Shown one piece after another: positions 24,664-32,929 of a DNA stretch of 64,000 nt. The stretch is from Oscillospiraceae bacterium (GTDB taxonomy: Bacteria; Bacillota; Clostridia; Oscillospirales; Ruminococcaceae): the NCBI GenBank assembly GCA_021199795.1, contig JAJQHJ010000038.1, positions 62,001 through 126,000 of the forward strand. Direction: 5' to 3'. The stretch's first letter is position 1. Every line of letters begins with the position of its first letter. The notes below the pieces were generated by a model, which was given only the letters and a program-made list of their open reading frames with translations, was not told where the DNA came from and ran no database searches. Both the position numbers and the translations under genes were made by a program.

Positions 24664-24713
24664 ATTTGCTTTTAGCAAAGTAACTGAGGAAAAACGGAGA
24701 AATAATCACAAAG

Positions 24714-25508
24714 ATGGAATTCAAGTTTATAACAAGCAGGGATAACCCCTTAATAAAGGATTATATTAAGCTTCGGGACAACAAGAAATATCGCACTTCT
24801 GAGCATAAATTCGTCCTTGAGGGCGCAAGGCTCACCCTTGATGCCGCAAAGTCCGGAGTAAAGCTTTCCGGCGTCTTCATGACTGAAGAAGCACTGGAAA
24901 AGTATTTTGAAGATATTGAACTGCTCAAGCAGATCTCAGGTGAGAGAATATATCTTATTTCAGACAAGGCTGCAGGAGCTATTGAGGACACAAAAAACTC
25001 CCAAGGAATATTTTCTGTCGCAACAATGCTTGACAAAAAGCTCAGCGTTGGTAAAATAAAGACAGGAAGACGATTTGCAGTTTTGGATGGACTCCAGGAT
25101 CCCGGAAACGTCGGAACGATACTTCGGGTAGCCGACGCAGTCGGTCTTGATGGAGTTTTCCTCTGTAACTGCTGTGATGTATATAACCCCAAGACCATCC
25201 GCTCAACAATGGGCTCAATCTTCAGAGTTCCGTTTATAGATGACTTAAGCTTTCCTGAGGCAGTGCAGCTTCTTCATGACTGCGGAGTCGTTCTCTATGC
25301 CACAGTGGTTGATCAGGACGCCGAAAGCATCCGCGAGACTATCTTCTGCGGTAGCTCCTGCGTTGTAATTGGCAATGAGGGAAACGGTCTGAGTGAAGAG
25401 GATATAGCTCTTTGCAACAAGCAGATAACAATCAAAATGAATGGCAGCATCGAATCCCTCAACGCGGCAACAGCCGCTGCAATAACACTCTGGGAAATGA
25501 CAAAATAA
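24714..25508 (+). CDS. TrmH/SpoU family RNA 2'-O-methyltransferase
   Basis: Transfers a methyl group from SAM to a ribose 2'-OH of rRNA or tRNA through a trefoil-knot fold. Seen: 264 residues. An N-terminal substrate-binding domain with NPLIKDYIKLRDNKKYR and KFVLEGARL, then the SPOUT domain with DGLQDPGNVGTILRVADAVG (motif 1), VIGNEGNGLS (motif 2) and SLNAATAAAI (motif 3). The target RNA cannot be told from sequence; the type resembles YsgA. The ribosome site is weak (GGAG about 17 bases up). It lies just upstream of dprA. Confidence 0.88.
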   Translation: MEFKFITSRDNPLIKDYIKLRDNKKYRTSEHKFVLEGARLTLDAAKSGVKLSGVFMTEEALEKYFEDIELLKQISGERIYLISDKAAGAIEDTKNSQGIFSVATMLDKKLSVGKIKTGRRFAVLDGLQDPGNVGTILRVADAVGLDGVFLCNCCDVYNPKTIRSTMGSIFRVPFIDDLSFPEAVQLLHDCGVVLYATVVDQDAESIRETIFCGSSCVVIGNEGNGLSEEDIALCNKQITIKMNGSIESLNAATAAAITLWEMTK

Positions 25509-25534
25509 GACAAAATCCGGGAGGAGAATTCACG

Positions 25535-26764
25535 ATGACGGAATCTACAAAATACTGGCTCTGGCTTACATTGGTTTACGGACCTGCAAATTCAAGAAAG
25601 TGGAATCTCATGTCCCACTATGATTCTGTCGCGGAAGCAGATGAGCACATTTCCTCCGGTGATTTCACCAACGTCCTCCCTCAGGATAAAAAGGCGTTTG
25701 AACTCGCCACCATGGACAAGGTAAACGACATAATCTCGGAATGTGAGAAGCAGAGAATCACAATCTACTCCTATGACGATCCTGAATTTCCCGACAGACT
25801 TCGCGAAATCTACAATCCGCCGTCGGTGTTGTTTACACTTGGCAGACTCGATCAGATAGATGAAACAGTAATCATAACTGCAGTCGGAACAAGAAAACCT
25901 GACGACTATTCAAGAGCTATTTCTTCCCGCCTCATAGGTGAGCTTGCTCAGGCTGGAGTCACAATTGCAAGCGGATGCGCATCGGGTCTTGATTCAGTGT
26001 CATTGGTATCCGCAATAAAGGGCGGTGGCAGGGTATATACTGTCATGCCCTGCGGACTTCTCTGTGATTACCCGAAGAATTCTGCCGCCATGAAGAAAGC
26101 GGTTTCCGCACATGGCGCAGTCATAAGCGAATATCTCCCACATTCCGGCTCAACTGCCCTCAATTTCAGGATGAGAAACAGAATTCTCTCCGCAATCGGC
26201 TTGGGAACCCTTATTCTGCAAGCAGGTTCATCCAGTGGCTCACTCAGCACAGCCGCATTCGCGCTTTCCCAGGGCAAAGACATTTTCTGCGTCCCGCCGC
26301 ATAACCTGTATGATGACTCCTATGCCGGTGTCGTCTCGCTTCTCCGCGATGGCGCAATCCCGGTGTTCGATTCAAGAGACATCCTGAATGAGTACTACAG
26401 CGTCTATGCGCACCGCCTCAATTATAGTGCGGACATATTCTCCCAGAGGAGCGAATCGGGGATTTTCTCTAAGAACAGAAATCAGGAGCCAGAACCCATA
26501 AGATCACCTCGCAGACAGTCCCGCCCTGTATCCCACCGTGACGAGCCAGCGGAAAAGCCGATAGAGCGAAGACCAGCACCTGACCTGTCAGGGCTTCCAG
26601 ACGACAGGCGCAAGATAGTTGAATATATCTTAAGTAACGGAATCGTTCTGTTTGACGAGATAGCCGAAAATGTCGAGGAAATCAGTGACCTCGAAACGGT
26701 CTTGACAGAGCTTGAGCTCGACGGAATTATCCGTTCGCTCTCCGGAAATCGTTACACAGTTTGA
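25535..26764 (+). CDS. dprA: DNA-processing protein DprA
   Basis: Loads RecA on incoming single-stranded DNA during transformation. Seen: 409 residues from ATG 25535, preceded by GGGAGGAG. The Rossmann-like domain has GTRKPDDYSR, SGCASGLDSVS and the conserved SEYLPHSGSTALNFRMRNRI. After a proline/arginine-rich linker (about 305-350) a winged-helix domain occupies the last 65 residues. The first motif reads GTRKPDDY in place of the usual GSR.P..YG. It is followed after 46 bases by topA, a common order in Firmicutes. Confidence 0.92.
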   Translation: MTESTKYWLWLTLVYGPANSRKWNLMSHYDSVAEADEHISSGDFTNVLPQDKKAFELATMDKVNDIISECEKQRITIYSYDDPEFPDRLREIYNPPSVLFTLGRLDQIDETVIITAVGTRKPDDYSRAISSRLIGELAQAGVTIASGCASGLDSVSLVSAIKGGGRVYTVMPCGLLCDYPKNSAAMKKAVSAHGAVISEYLPHSGSTALNFRMRNRILSAIGLGTLILQAGSSSGSLSTAAFALSQGKDIFCVPPHNLYDDSYAGVVSLLRDGAIPVFDSRDILNEYYSVYAHRLNYSADIFSQRSESGIFSKNRNQEPEPIRSPRRQSRPVSHRDEPAEKPIERRPAPDLSGLPDDRRKIVEYILSNGIVLFDEIAENVEEISDLETVLTELELDGIIRSLSGNRYTV

Positions 26765-26810
26765 AATATATCCGGGCTTCATCCCGGTTTGATAGAAGAA
26801 AGGCAACTAA

Positions 26811-28892
26811 ATGTCAGATTTAATTATAGTAGAGTCGCCCTCGAAGATCCACACAGTCAAGGGAACCTTGGGAAGCGGCTATGATGTGGTTGCATGTGTC
26901 GGTCATGTAAGAGACCTCCCCAAGTCCAAGCTTGGTGTAGACATAGAGCACGGCTTCGAGCCAACCTATGTCGACATCAAAGGCAAGGAGAAAGTCATCG
27001 ACGACATCAAAAAGCGTGCCAAAAAGGCTGACCATGTCTATTTTGCAACCGACCCTGACCGTGAGGGTGAAGCAATTTCGTGGCACTTAGCCACCCTCTT
27101 AGGCTTCGACCTGAGTGAGAAAAACAGAATCACATTCAATGAGATAACAAAAACCGGTGTTGAGGCAGGAATCGCCAAGCCCCGGCAGATAGATATGAAT
27201 ATAGTAAACGCCCAGCAGACAAGGCGAATACTTGACCGTATAGTCGGCTATAAGCTCTCACCGTTCCTTTGGAGAAAGGTTCGTAAAGGTCTCTCCGCCG
27301 GACGTGTCCAGTCTGTCGCCGTTCGGATGATAGTCGACAGGGAAGAAGAAATAAAGAAGTTCGTTCCCGAGGAATACTGGACAGTGGAGGCAAAGCTCTT
27401 AGGCAAGTCTTCAAGAAAGGCGTTCACAGCCCGCCTGACAGCAGTTGATGGCAAGAAAGCTGAACTGAAAACCAAGGACGAAACCGACGCAGTCCTTTCA
27501 AAAATTGATGGCGGCGATTTTGTCGTAACTGCACTGAGAAAGGGCACACGTTCCAAGGCACCAGCCGCCCCGTTCTCAACTGCTTCACTTCTCCAAGACA
27601 CTGCACAGCGTTATGGCTTCAGCTCAAGAAGAACCATGAGTGTAGCCCAGGAGCTTTATGAGGGAGTAGAAATAGAGGGCTTGGGTGCAGTCGGTCTTAT
27701 CACTTATATGCGTACCGACTCGCTTAGAATCTCTGACGAGGCGAAAGCATCCGCCAAGCAGTTTATAACAGATAACTTCGGCACTCAGTATCTCCCCGAA
27801 AAGCCCCGTAACTACCGTTCCGGCGGCAACAATGTCCAGGATGCCCATGAAGCAATACGACCCACTATGATTGAGCTCACCCCCGAAAAGGCAAAGCCAA
27901 ATCTTACAAATGACCAATATAAGCTCTATAAGCTCATCTGGTCGAGATTCCTAGCTAGCCAGATGGCGGACTGCCTGATGGACACCCAGAGCGTCACTAT
28001 CGACGTAAACAACTGCACATTCAAGGCTTCCGGATTTGCTGTCAAGTTCGACGGCTTCACCGTTCTGTACGAGGAATCCAAAGACGACGACTCAGAGAAA
28101 ATCCCGATTTTAGCAAAAGGCGACATTCTCAAAGTCAAGTCCGTTGATGGACTCCAACACTTCACCCAGCCTCCGGCAAGATACACCGAGGCAACTCTCA
28201 TCAAAGCGTTCAAGGAGTACGGCATAGCCCGTCCGTCAACCTATGCCGCAACAATCACAACTATCCTCCAGCGTTCCTATGTCGAACGTGAGGGCAAACA
28301 GCTCAAGCCAACCCCTCTTGGAGAGGTTACAACTGAGCTTATGAAAGACCACTTCGAGGACATAGTAGACGTGGATTTCACCGCCCAGATGGAGTCAAAT
28401 CTCGACGATATCGAGGTTGGCAAAGCCGACTGGCGGGAAACCTTGAAAACATTCTACGACGGCTTCGACAAAGACCTACAGCAGGCTGAAAAGGATCTCG
28501 ACGGCAAACGAGTCAAAGTCCCCGATGAACCTACAGATCAGATCTGTGAACTCTGCGGCAAGCCGATGGTGATCAAAATCGGCAAATACGGCAAATTCCT
28601 TGCATGTTCCGGCTTCCCGGAATGCACCAATACAAAGACGATCGTGATAGAAGCCCCCGGCAAGTGCCCCTACTGCGGCAAAAAGCTTCTCCAGAAGAAG
28701 ACCCAGAAAGGCAAGAAATACTTCGGCTGTGAGGATAACCCCACCTGCGAATTCATGACCTGGGACACCCCGACAGCTGAAATCTGCCCAAAGTGCGGCT
28801 CAACCCTCTTCCAGAAAGGCTCCGCAAAGACGGGCAAGCTCATCTGCCACCAGAAAAACTGCGACTACGAAAAGGATTTGAGCGGTGAATAA
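26811..28892 (+). CDS. topA: DNA topoisomerase I
   Basis: Type IA topoisomerase that relaxes negative supercoils. Seen: 693 residues. TOPRIM domain with IVESPSKIHTVKG and the metal motif ATDPDREGEAISWHL, active-site Tyr in GLITYMRTDSLRISD, and three C-terminal zinc-ribbon modules (CELCGKP..CSGFPEC, CPYCGKK..CEDNPTC, CPKCGST..CHQKNC). The ATG follows AAAGG. Its stop overlaps the GTG of trmFO by eight bases. Confidence 0.96.
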   Translation: MSDLIIVESPSKIHTVKGTLGSGYDVVACVGHVRDLPKSKLGVDIEHGFEPTYVDIKGKEKVIDDIKKRAKKADHVYFATDPDREGEAISWHLATLLGFDLSEKNRITFNEITKTGVEAGIAKPRQIDMNIVNAQQTRRILDRIVGYKLSPFLWRKVRKGLSAGRVQSVAVRMIVDREEEIKKFVPEEYWTVEAKLLGKSSRKAFTARLTAVDGKKAELKTKDETDAVLSKIDGGDFVVTALRKGTRSKAPAAPFSTASLLQDTAQRYGFSSRRTMSVAQELYEGVEIEGLGAVGLITYMRTDSLRISDEAKASAKQFITDNFGTQYLPEKPRNYRSGGNNVQDAHEAIRPTMIELTPEKAKPNLTNDQYKLYKLIWSRFLASQMADCLMDTQSVTIDVNNCTFKASGFAVKFDGFTVLYEESKDDDSEKIPILAKGDILKVKSVDGLQHFTQPPARYTEATLIKAFKEYGIARPSTYAATITTILQRSYVEREGKQLKPTPLGEVTTELMKDHFEDIVDVDFTAQMESNLDDIEVGKADWRETLKTFYDGFDKDLQQAEKDLDGKRVKVPDEPTDQICELCGKPMVIKIGKYGKFLACSGFPECTNTKTIVIEAPGKCPYCGKKLLQKKTQKGKKYFGCEDNPTCEFMTWDTPTAEICPKCGSTLFQKGSAKTGKLICHQKNCDYEKDLSGE

Positions 28893-30210
28893 CGTAACAG
28901 TAATAGGTGCCGGACTCGCCGGCTGTGAAGCTGCATGGACACTCGGCAATATGGGAATTCATGTTAAGCTTTACGATATGAAGCCGGGAAAATTCACACC
29001 TGCACATAAATATACTGGACTCTGCGAACTGGTCTGCTCAAATTCCCTCAAGGCGGAAAGACCGGATTCAGCGGCAGGGCTATTGAAGCTTGAAATGCGC
29101 CGCTTAGGCTCAGTTACAATGCCTGTGGCCGACGAAACCCGGGTTCCTGCGGGAGGAGCTTTGGCAGTCTCAAGAAAAGACTTTTCCGATAAGGTAACTG
29201 AAAAGATTCTCGGGCATCAGAATATAGAATTCATTTCAGGCGAGATAACCGAAATTCCCGATGGCTACGTGATAATCGCTACAGGACCGCTTACAAGCGA
29301 TGCACTGTCAGACAGCATCAAAGCTCTGATAGGTGAGGATTATCTCTATTTCCACGACGCCGCGGCACCGATAGTGACCCGCGACAGCCTTGACATGTCC
29401 AAGGTTTTCGAAGCTTCAAGATACGATAAAGGCGAAGCTGACTACCTCAATTGCCCGATGAACAAGGAAGAGTATCTGGCTTTCTATCAGGAGCTCATAA
29501 ACGCCGAAACCGCACCTCTTCATGAGTTTGAAAAGTCTGGCTCGGATAACTACAAAGTCTATGAGGGCTGTATGCCGATTGAAGCACTGGCAAAACGCGG
29601 CGAGGACACAATGCGTTTCGGACCCTTGAAGCCGGTAGGTCTCATCGACCCAAACACCGGCAGAAGACCCTATGCAGTAGTCCAGTTGAGAAAAGAAAAC
29701 GTCCAGGGCACAATGTTCAACCTCGTCGGCTTCCAGACAAACCTTAAGTTCGGCGAGCAGAAGCGGGTATTTTCAATGATTCCGGGACTTAAGGACGCCG
29801 AATTCATGCGCTACGGCGTAATGCATAGAAATACCTACCTGAACTCCCCGATGCTCCTCGACAAGCACTTCTGTCTGAAAAAGGAGCCGAGAATCTACTT
29901 TGCCGGTCAGATGACCGGAGTTGAGGGCTACACCGAATCTGCGGCAAGCGGAATCTATGCCGCAATGAGCCTTGGAAGAAAGCTCTTAGGGCTCCCCGAG
30001 ATAACTCTTCCAGTGGAAACAATGATCGGAGCACTTTCAAATTACGTTGAAACAGGTTCACCCTCCGGCTTCCAGCCTATGGGCGCGAATATGGGAATTC
30101 TGCCGGAACTTCCGGATAAGATAAGGAATAAACAACTGAAATATCAGGCACTTTCCGAACGCGCAATGAACGCTTTGGAACAGGCACTGACCGAGAACAA
30201 GGAGGCTTAA
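28885..30210 (+). CDS. trmFO: Methylenetetrahydrofolate-tRNA uracil-54 methyltransferase
   Basis: Uses methylene-THF and FADH2 to make m5U54 in tRNA. Seen: 441 residues from GTG 28885. The FAD-binding motif VIGAGLAGCEAAW opens the protein; CSNSLKAERPDSAAGLLK and GQMTGVEGYTESAASG are typical of the family. It is a folate user, and the window also carries a folate uptake gene. Translationally coupled to topA; plsX starts two bases after its stop. Confidence 0.95.
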   Translation: MNNVTVIGAGLAGCEAAWTLGNMGIHVKLYDMKPGKFTPAHKYTGLCELVCSNSLKAERPDSAAGLLKLEMRRLGSVTMPVADETRVPAGGALAVSRKDFSDKVTEKILGHQNIEFISGEITEIPDGYVIIATGPLTSDALSDSIKALIGEDYLYFHDAAAPIVTRDSLDMSKVFEASRYDKGEADYLNCPMNKEEYLAFYQELINAETAPLHEFEKSGSDNYKVYEGCMPIEALAKRGEDTMRFGPLKPVGLIDPNTGRRPYAVVQLRKENVQGTMFNLVGFQTNLKFGEQKRVFSMIPGLKDAEFMRYGVMHRNTYLNSPMLLDKHFCLKKEPRIYFAGQMTGVEGYTESAASGIYAAMSLGRKLLGLPEITLPVETMIGALSNYVETGSPSGFQPMGANMGILPELPDKIRNKQLKYQALSERAMNALEQALTENKEA

Positions 30211-30211
30211 A

Positions 30212-31243
30212 ATGGCTGATAAAATTCGTGTAATAGTTGACGCTTTCGGCGGGGATAATGCCCCTCTCGAAGTAATCAAGGGCGCAATCAGGGCGGTAGA
30301 TGAACTGGGCGTCGACATAACTTTGGTCGGCGATGAGGAGAAAATCCGCAAGTGTGCCGCAGGTAACCAGCTTGATATATCAAGGATAGCCATTCACCAT
30401 GCACCTTTAGTCATGGCGGTCGAAACCGAGCCTACAAAGATTCTCAAGGAATATCAGGAAAGCTCAATGGCAGTCGGACTTAAGATGCTTCACGACGGCG
30501 AGGGCGATGCTTTCGTCTCAGGCGGATCAACCGGAGCTCTCACAGTCGGTGCCACATTCATAGTCAAGCGCATGAAAGGAATCAAGAGGTGCGCTATCGG
30601 CATGGTTCTCCCGACCACGAAACAGCCATGTATGGTTCTCGACATCGGCGCAAACTCCGAATGCCGCCCCGATATGCTCGTCCAGTTCGCAATAATGGGT
30701 TCAGCTTATATGAACAAGCTCCAGGGAGTTGAGAATCCCCGCACAGCTCTCATAAATATCGGCGCAGAGCCAACCAAGGGCAGAGACCAGGAGGTCGAAA
30801 CCTACAAACAGCTCGGAAACGCTCCCGTCAACTTCATAGGAAATATCGAGGCAAGAGAGATTCCTCTTGGCGGTGCAGATGTAGCCATAACAGACGGCTT
30901 CTCGGGAAACCTTGTACTTAAAACCTATGAAGGCATGGGCAAGCTTATCTCGGCATATGTGAAGGATGTATTCAGCGGTGTAACCGGAAAAATTGCAGGG
31001 CTCTTTGTGCTTAAGAGAATCAATTCGATGAGAAAGAAGCTTGACTACGCTGAGTATGGCGGAGCACCGCTCTTGGGTGCCGCCAAGCCGGTAATCAAGG
31101 CCCACGGCTCGTCGAATGCAACAGCATTCTATAACGCAATCAGACAAGCAAAGCTGTATATTGAAAACCACGTCACCGAAGAAATCGCAGCAGCTCTTGA
31201 AGAGATGAAAGCGAAAACCACTGAGGAAGTGCAAAATGGATAG
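30212..31243 (+). CDS. plsX: Phosphate acyltransferase PlsX
   Basis: Makes acyl-phosphate from acyl-ACP for phospholipid synthesis. Seen: 343 residues, AGGAGG ahead of the ATG. Motifs DAFGGDNAPLEVIKGA at the N-terminus, GDEE, SGGSTGALTVGA and GFSGNLVLKTYEG. It overlaps rnc by eight bases. In many Firmicutes acpP lies between plsX and rnc; here it does not. Confidence 0.95.
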   Translation: MADKIRVIVDAFGGDNAPLEVIKGAIRAVDELGVDITLVGDEEKIRKCAAGNQLDISRIAIHHAPLVMAVETEPTKILKEYQESSMAVGLKMLHDGEGDAFVSGGSTGALTVGATFIVKRMKGIKRCAIGMVLPTTKQPCMVLDIGANSECRPDMLVQFAIMGSAYMNKLQGVENPRTALINIGAEPTKGRDQEVETYKQLGNAPVNFIGNIEAREIPLGGADVAITDGFSGNLVLKTYEGMGKLISAYVKDVFSGVTGKIAGLFVLKRINSMRKKLDYAEYGGAPLLGAAKPVIKAHGSSNATAFYNAIRQAKLYIENHVTEEIAAALEEMKAKTTEEVQNG

Positions 31244-31934
31244 ATTAGAAGAATTTGAAGAAAAATTAGGCTATACTTTCAAAGATAAGGATCTGCTGAC
31301 CGAGGCTCTGACCCATTCGTCATATGCTAACGAATCCCATCACACGAGAAATTCAAACGAACGCCTCGAATTCCTGGGCGATTCCGTTCTGTCGATAGTC
31401 GTCTCAGAATACCTCTTTGAAGAGTGCCAGGACTACCCCGAGGGTGAACTGAGTAAGACCAGGGCTACACTTGTATGCGAGAAATCTCTGGCAAAGTTCG
31501 CCGAGCAGATAGACCTGAATGAGTATATATACCTCGGCAAGGGTGAGCTCTCAAACGGCGGCAAATACCGTCCATCGATAATCTCAGATGCATTCGAGGC
31601 GGTTATAGCAGCAGTTTACCTTGATGGTGGCTTCGAAGCAGCTAAGAAGTATGTTTTAAGATTTATACCTGAGAATGTCGAGGAAGTAGCCGCCAAGGAG
31701 TATGACGACTATAAGACAGTCCTGCAGGAGATAATCCAGAAGAACCCCGAGGAATCGGTCGAATACGAGCTTGTCTCCGAGTCGGGACCTGCGCACAGAA
31801 GAACGTTCACAGTTGATGTCATGCTCAATTCAAACGTGATAGGAACAGGCACCGCCAGCTCCAAGAAGCGTGCAGAACAGCTTGCCGCAAAGGAAGCCCT
31901 TAAGCTTATGGGAGCATTGCCCGATGAGCACTGA
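31236..31934 (+). CDS. rnc: Ribonuclease III
   Basis: Cleaves double-stranded RNA in rRNA maturation. Seen: 232 residues. The signature NERLEFLGDSVLS carries the catalytic acidic residues, a second acidic site is in SDAFEAVIAAVYLDGG, and a C-terminal dsRNA-binding domain ends with SKKRAEQLAAKEAL. It starts inside plsX and its end overlaps the next gene by 11 bases. Confidence 0.96.
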   Translation: MDRLEEFEEKLGYTFKDKDLLTEALTHSSYANESHHTRNSNERLEFLGDSVLSIVVSEYLFEECQDYPEGELSKTRATLVCEKSLAKFAEQIDLNEYIYLGKGELSNGGKYRPSIISDAFEAVIAAVYLDGGFEAAKKYVLRFIPENVEEVAAKEYDDYKTVLQEIIQKNPEESVEYELVSESGPAHRRTFTVDVMLNSNVIGTGTASSKKRAEQLAAKEALKLMGALPDEH

Positions 31935-32925
31935 CAAAAGAGCAGGCAAACATGCGAATTTAAGCATCTTTGTCCCGCATATCGGTTGCCCGCATAAGTG
32001 CTCATTCTGCAACCAGAACACCATAACCGGTCAGACCTTTATTCCCCGTGCTCAGGACGTCAAAGACACCTGTGAGAAAGCAATTGCCGACGGGATAGAC
32101 ATGGGTAACACCGAAATCGCATTTTTCGGCGGAAGCTTCACAGCAGTCCCACTTAACTACATGATAGAGCTTCTTGAGACGGCTAGAAGATATGTGACCA
32201 AGGGCTTTCGTGGAATCAGAATCTCAACAAGACCAGATGCAATAGATGGCAGGATTCTTGAAATCCTCTACAGACACGGAGTAACTACAATTGAGCTCGG
32301 TGCTCAGTCGATGTTTGATGATGTTCTCGAATTAAACGAGCGTGGACACACTTCCCAGGATGTCGTGAACGCTTCAAGATTGATAAAGCAGTACAGCTTC
32401 AATCTTGGACTACAGATGATGCTCGGTTTATATGGCTCCACACTTGAAAAAGACTATGAAACCGCCCTTAAGATAGCAGATTTAGAGCCGAAAGAAGTCC
32501 GGATTTACCCGACAGTAGTCCTGAAAGATACCAGGCTTGGCGAGCTCTACACCGAGGGAAAATATAAAACCTACGAATTGTCCGAAGCAGTTGAGCTTTC
32601 GGCTAGACTTCTAGACCTGTTTGAAAGCAGGGGAATAAACGTCATCAAGCTTGGTCTTCACTCGTCAACCGATGTTGAGGAATCGATGCTGGGAGGAATC
32701 TATCACCCGGCATTCCGTGAACTCTGCGAGAGTGTTCGTGCAAGAAACACCATGGAAAAGCTTATGGGAAACGGTGCATCATATACTTTCACCGTCCGCC
32801 CAGACTATCTTTCAAAAGCACTAGGGCATAAGAAAAGCAACATAGAATATTTCCGTGGGAAAGGCATAGAAGTTACCATCAAGCCGGAGCCATCCCAGAC
32901 GGAAAATATTCTTATTAAGGAATGA
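31924..32925 (+). CDS. Radical SAM protein, Elp3/YhcC-like
   Basis: Seen: 334 residues from ATG 31924 inside the end of rnc. The radical SAM cluster motif is CPHKCSFC (CX3CX2C) near residue 22, followed by NQNTITGQ and a GGSFTAVP motif that aligns with the Elp3-type SAM-binding region. No acetyltransferase domain follows, so this is not a full Elp3. A protein of this type commonly sits between rnc and smc in Clostridia; its substrate is unknown. Probably a tRNA or cofactor modification enzyme, but that is inference. Confidence 0.8.
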   Translation: MSTDKRAGKHANLSIFVPHIGCPHKCSFCNQNTITGQTFIPRAQDVKDTCEKAIADGIDMGNTEIAFFGGSFTAVPLNYMIELLETARRYVTKGFRGIRISTRPDAIDGRILEILYRHGVTTIELGAQSMFDDVLELNERGHTSQDVVNASRLIKQYSFNLGLQMMLGLYGSTLEKDYETALKIADLEPKEVRIYPTVVLKDTRLGELYTEGKYKTYELSEAVELSARLLDLFESRGINVIKLGLHSSTDVEESMLGGIYHPAFRELCESVRARNTMEKLMGNGASYTFTVRPDYLSKALGHKKSNIEYFRGKGIEVTIKPEPSQTENILIKE

Positions 32926-32929
32926 TAAC

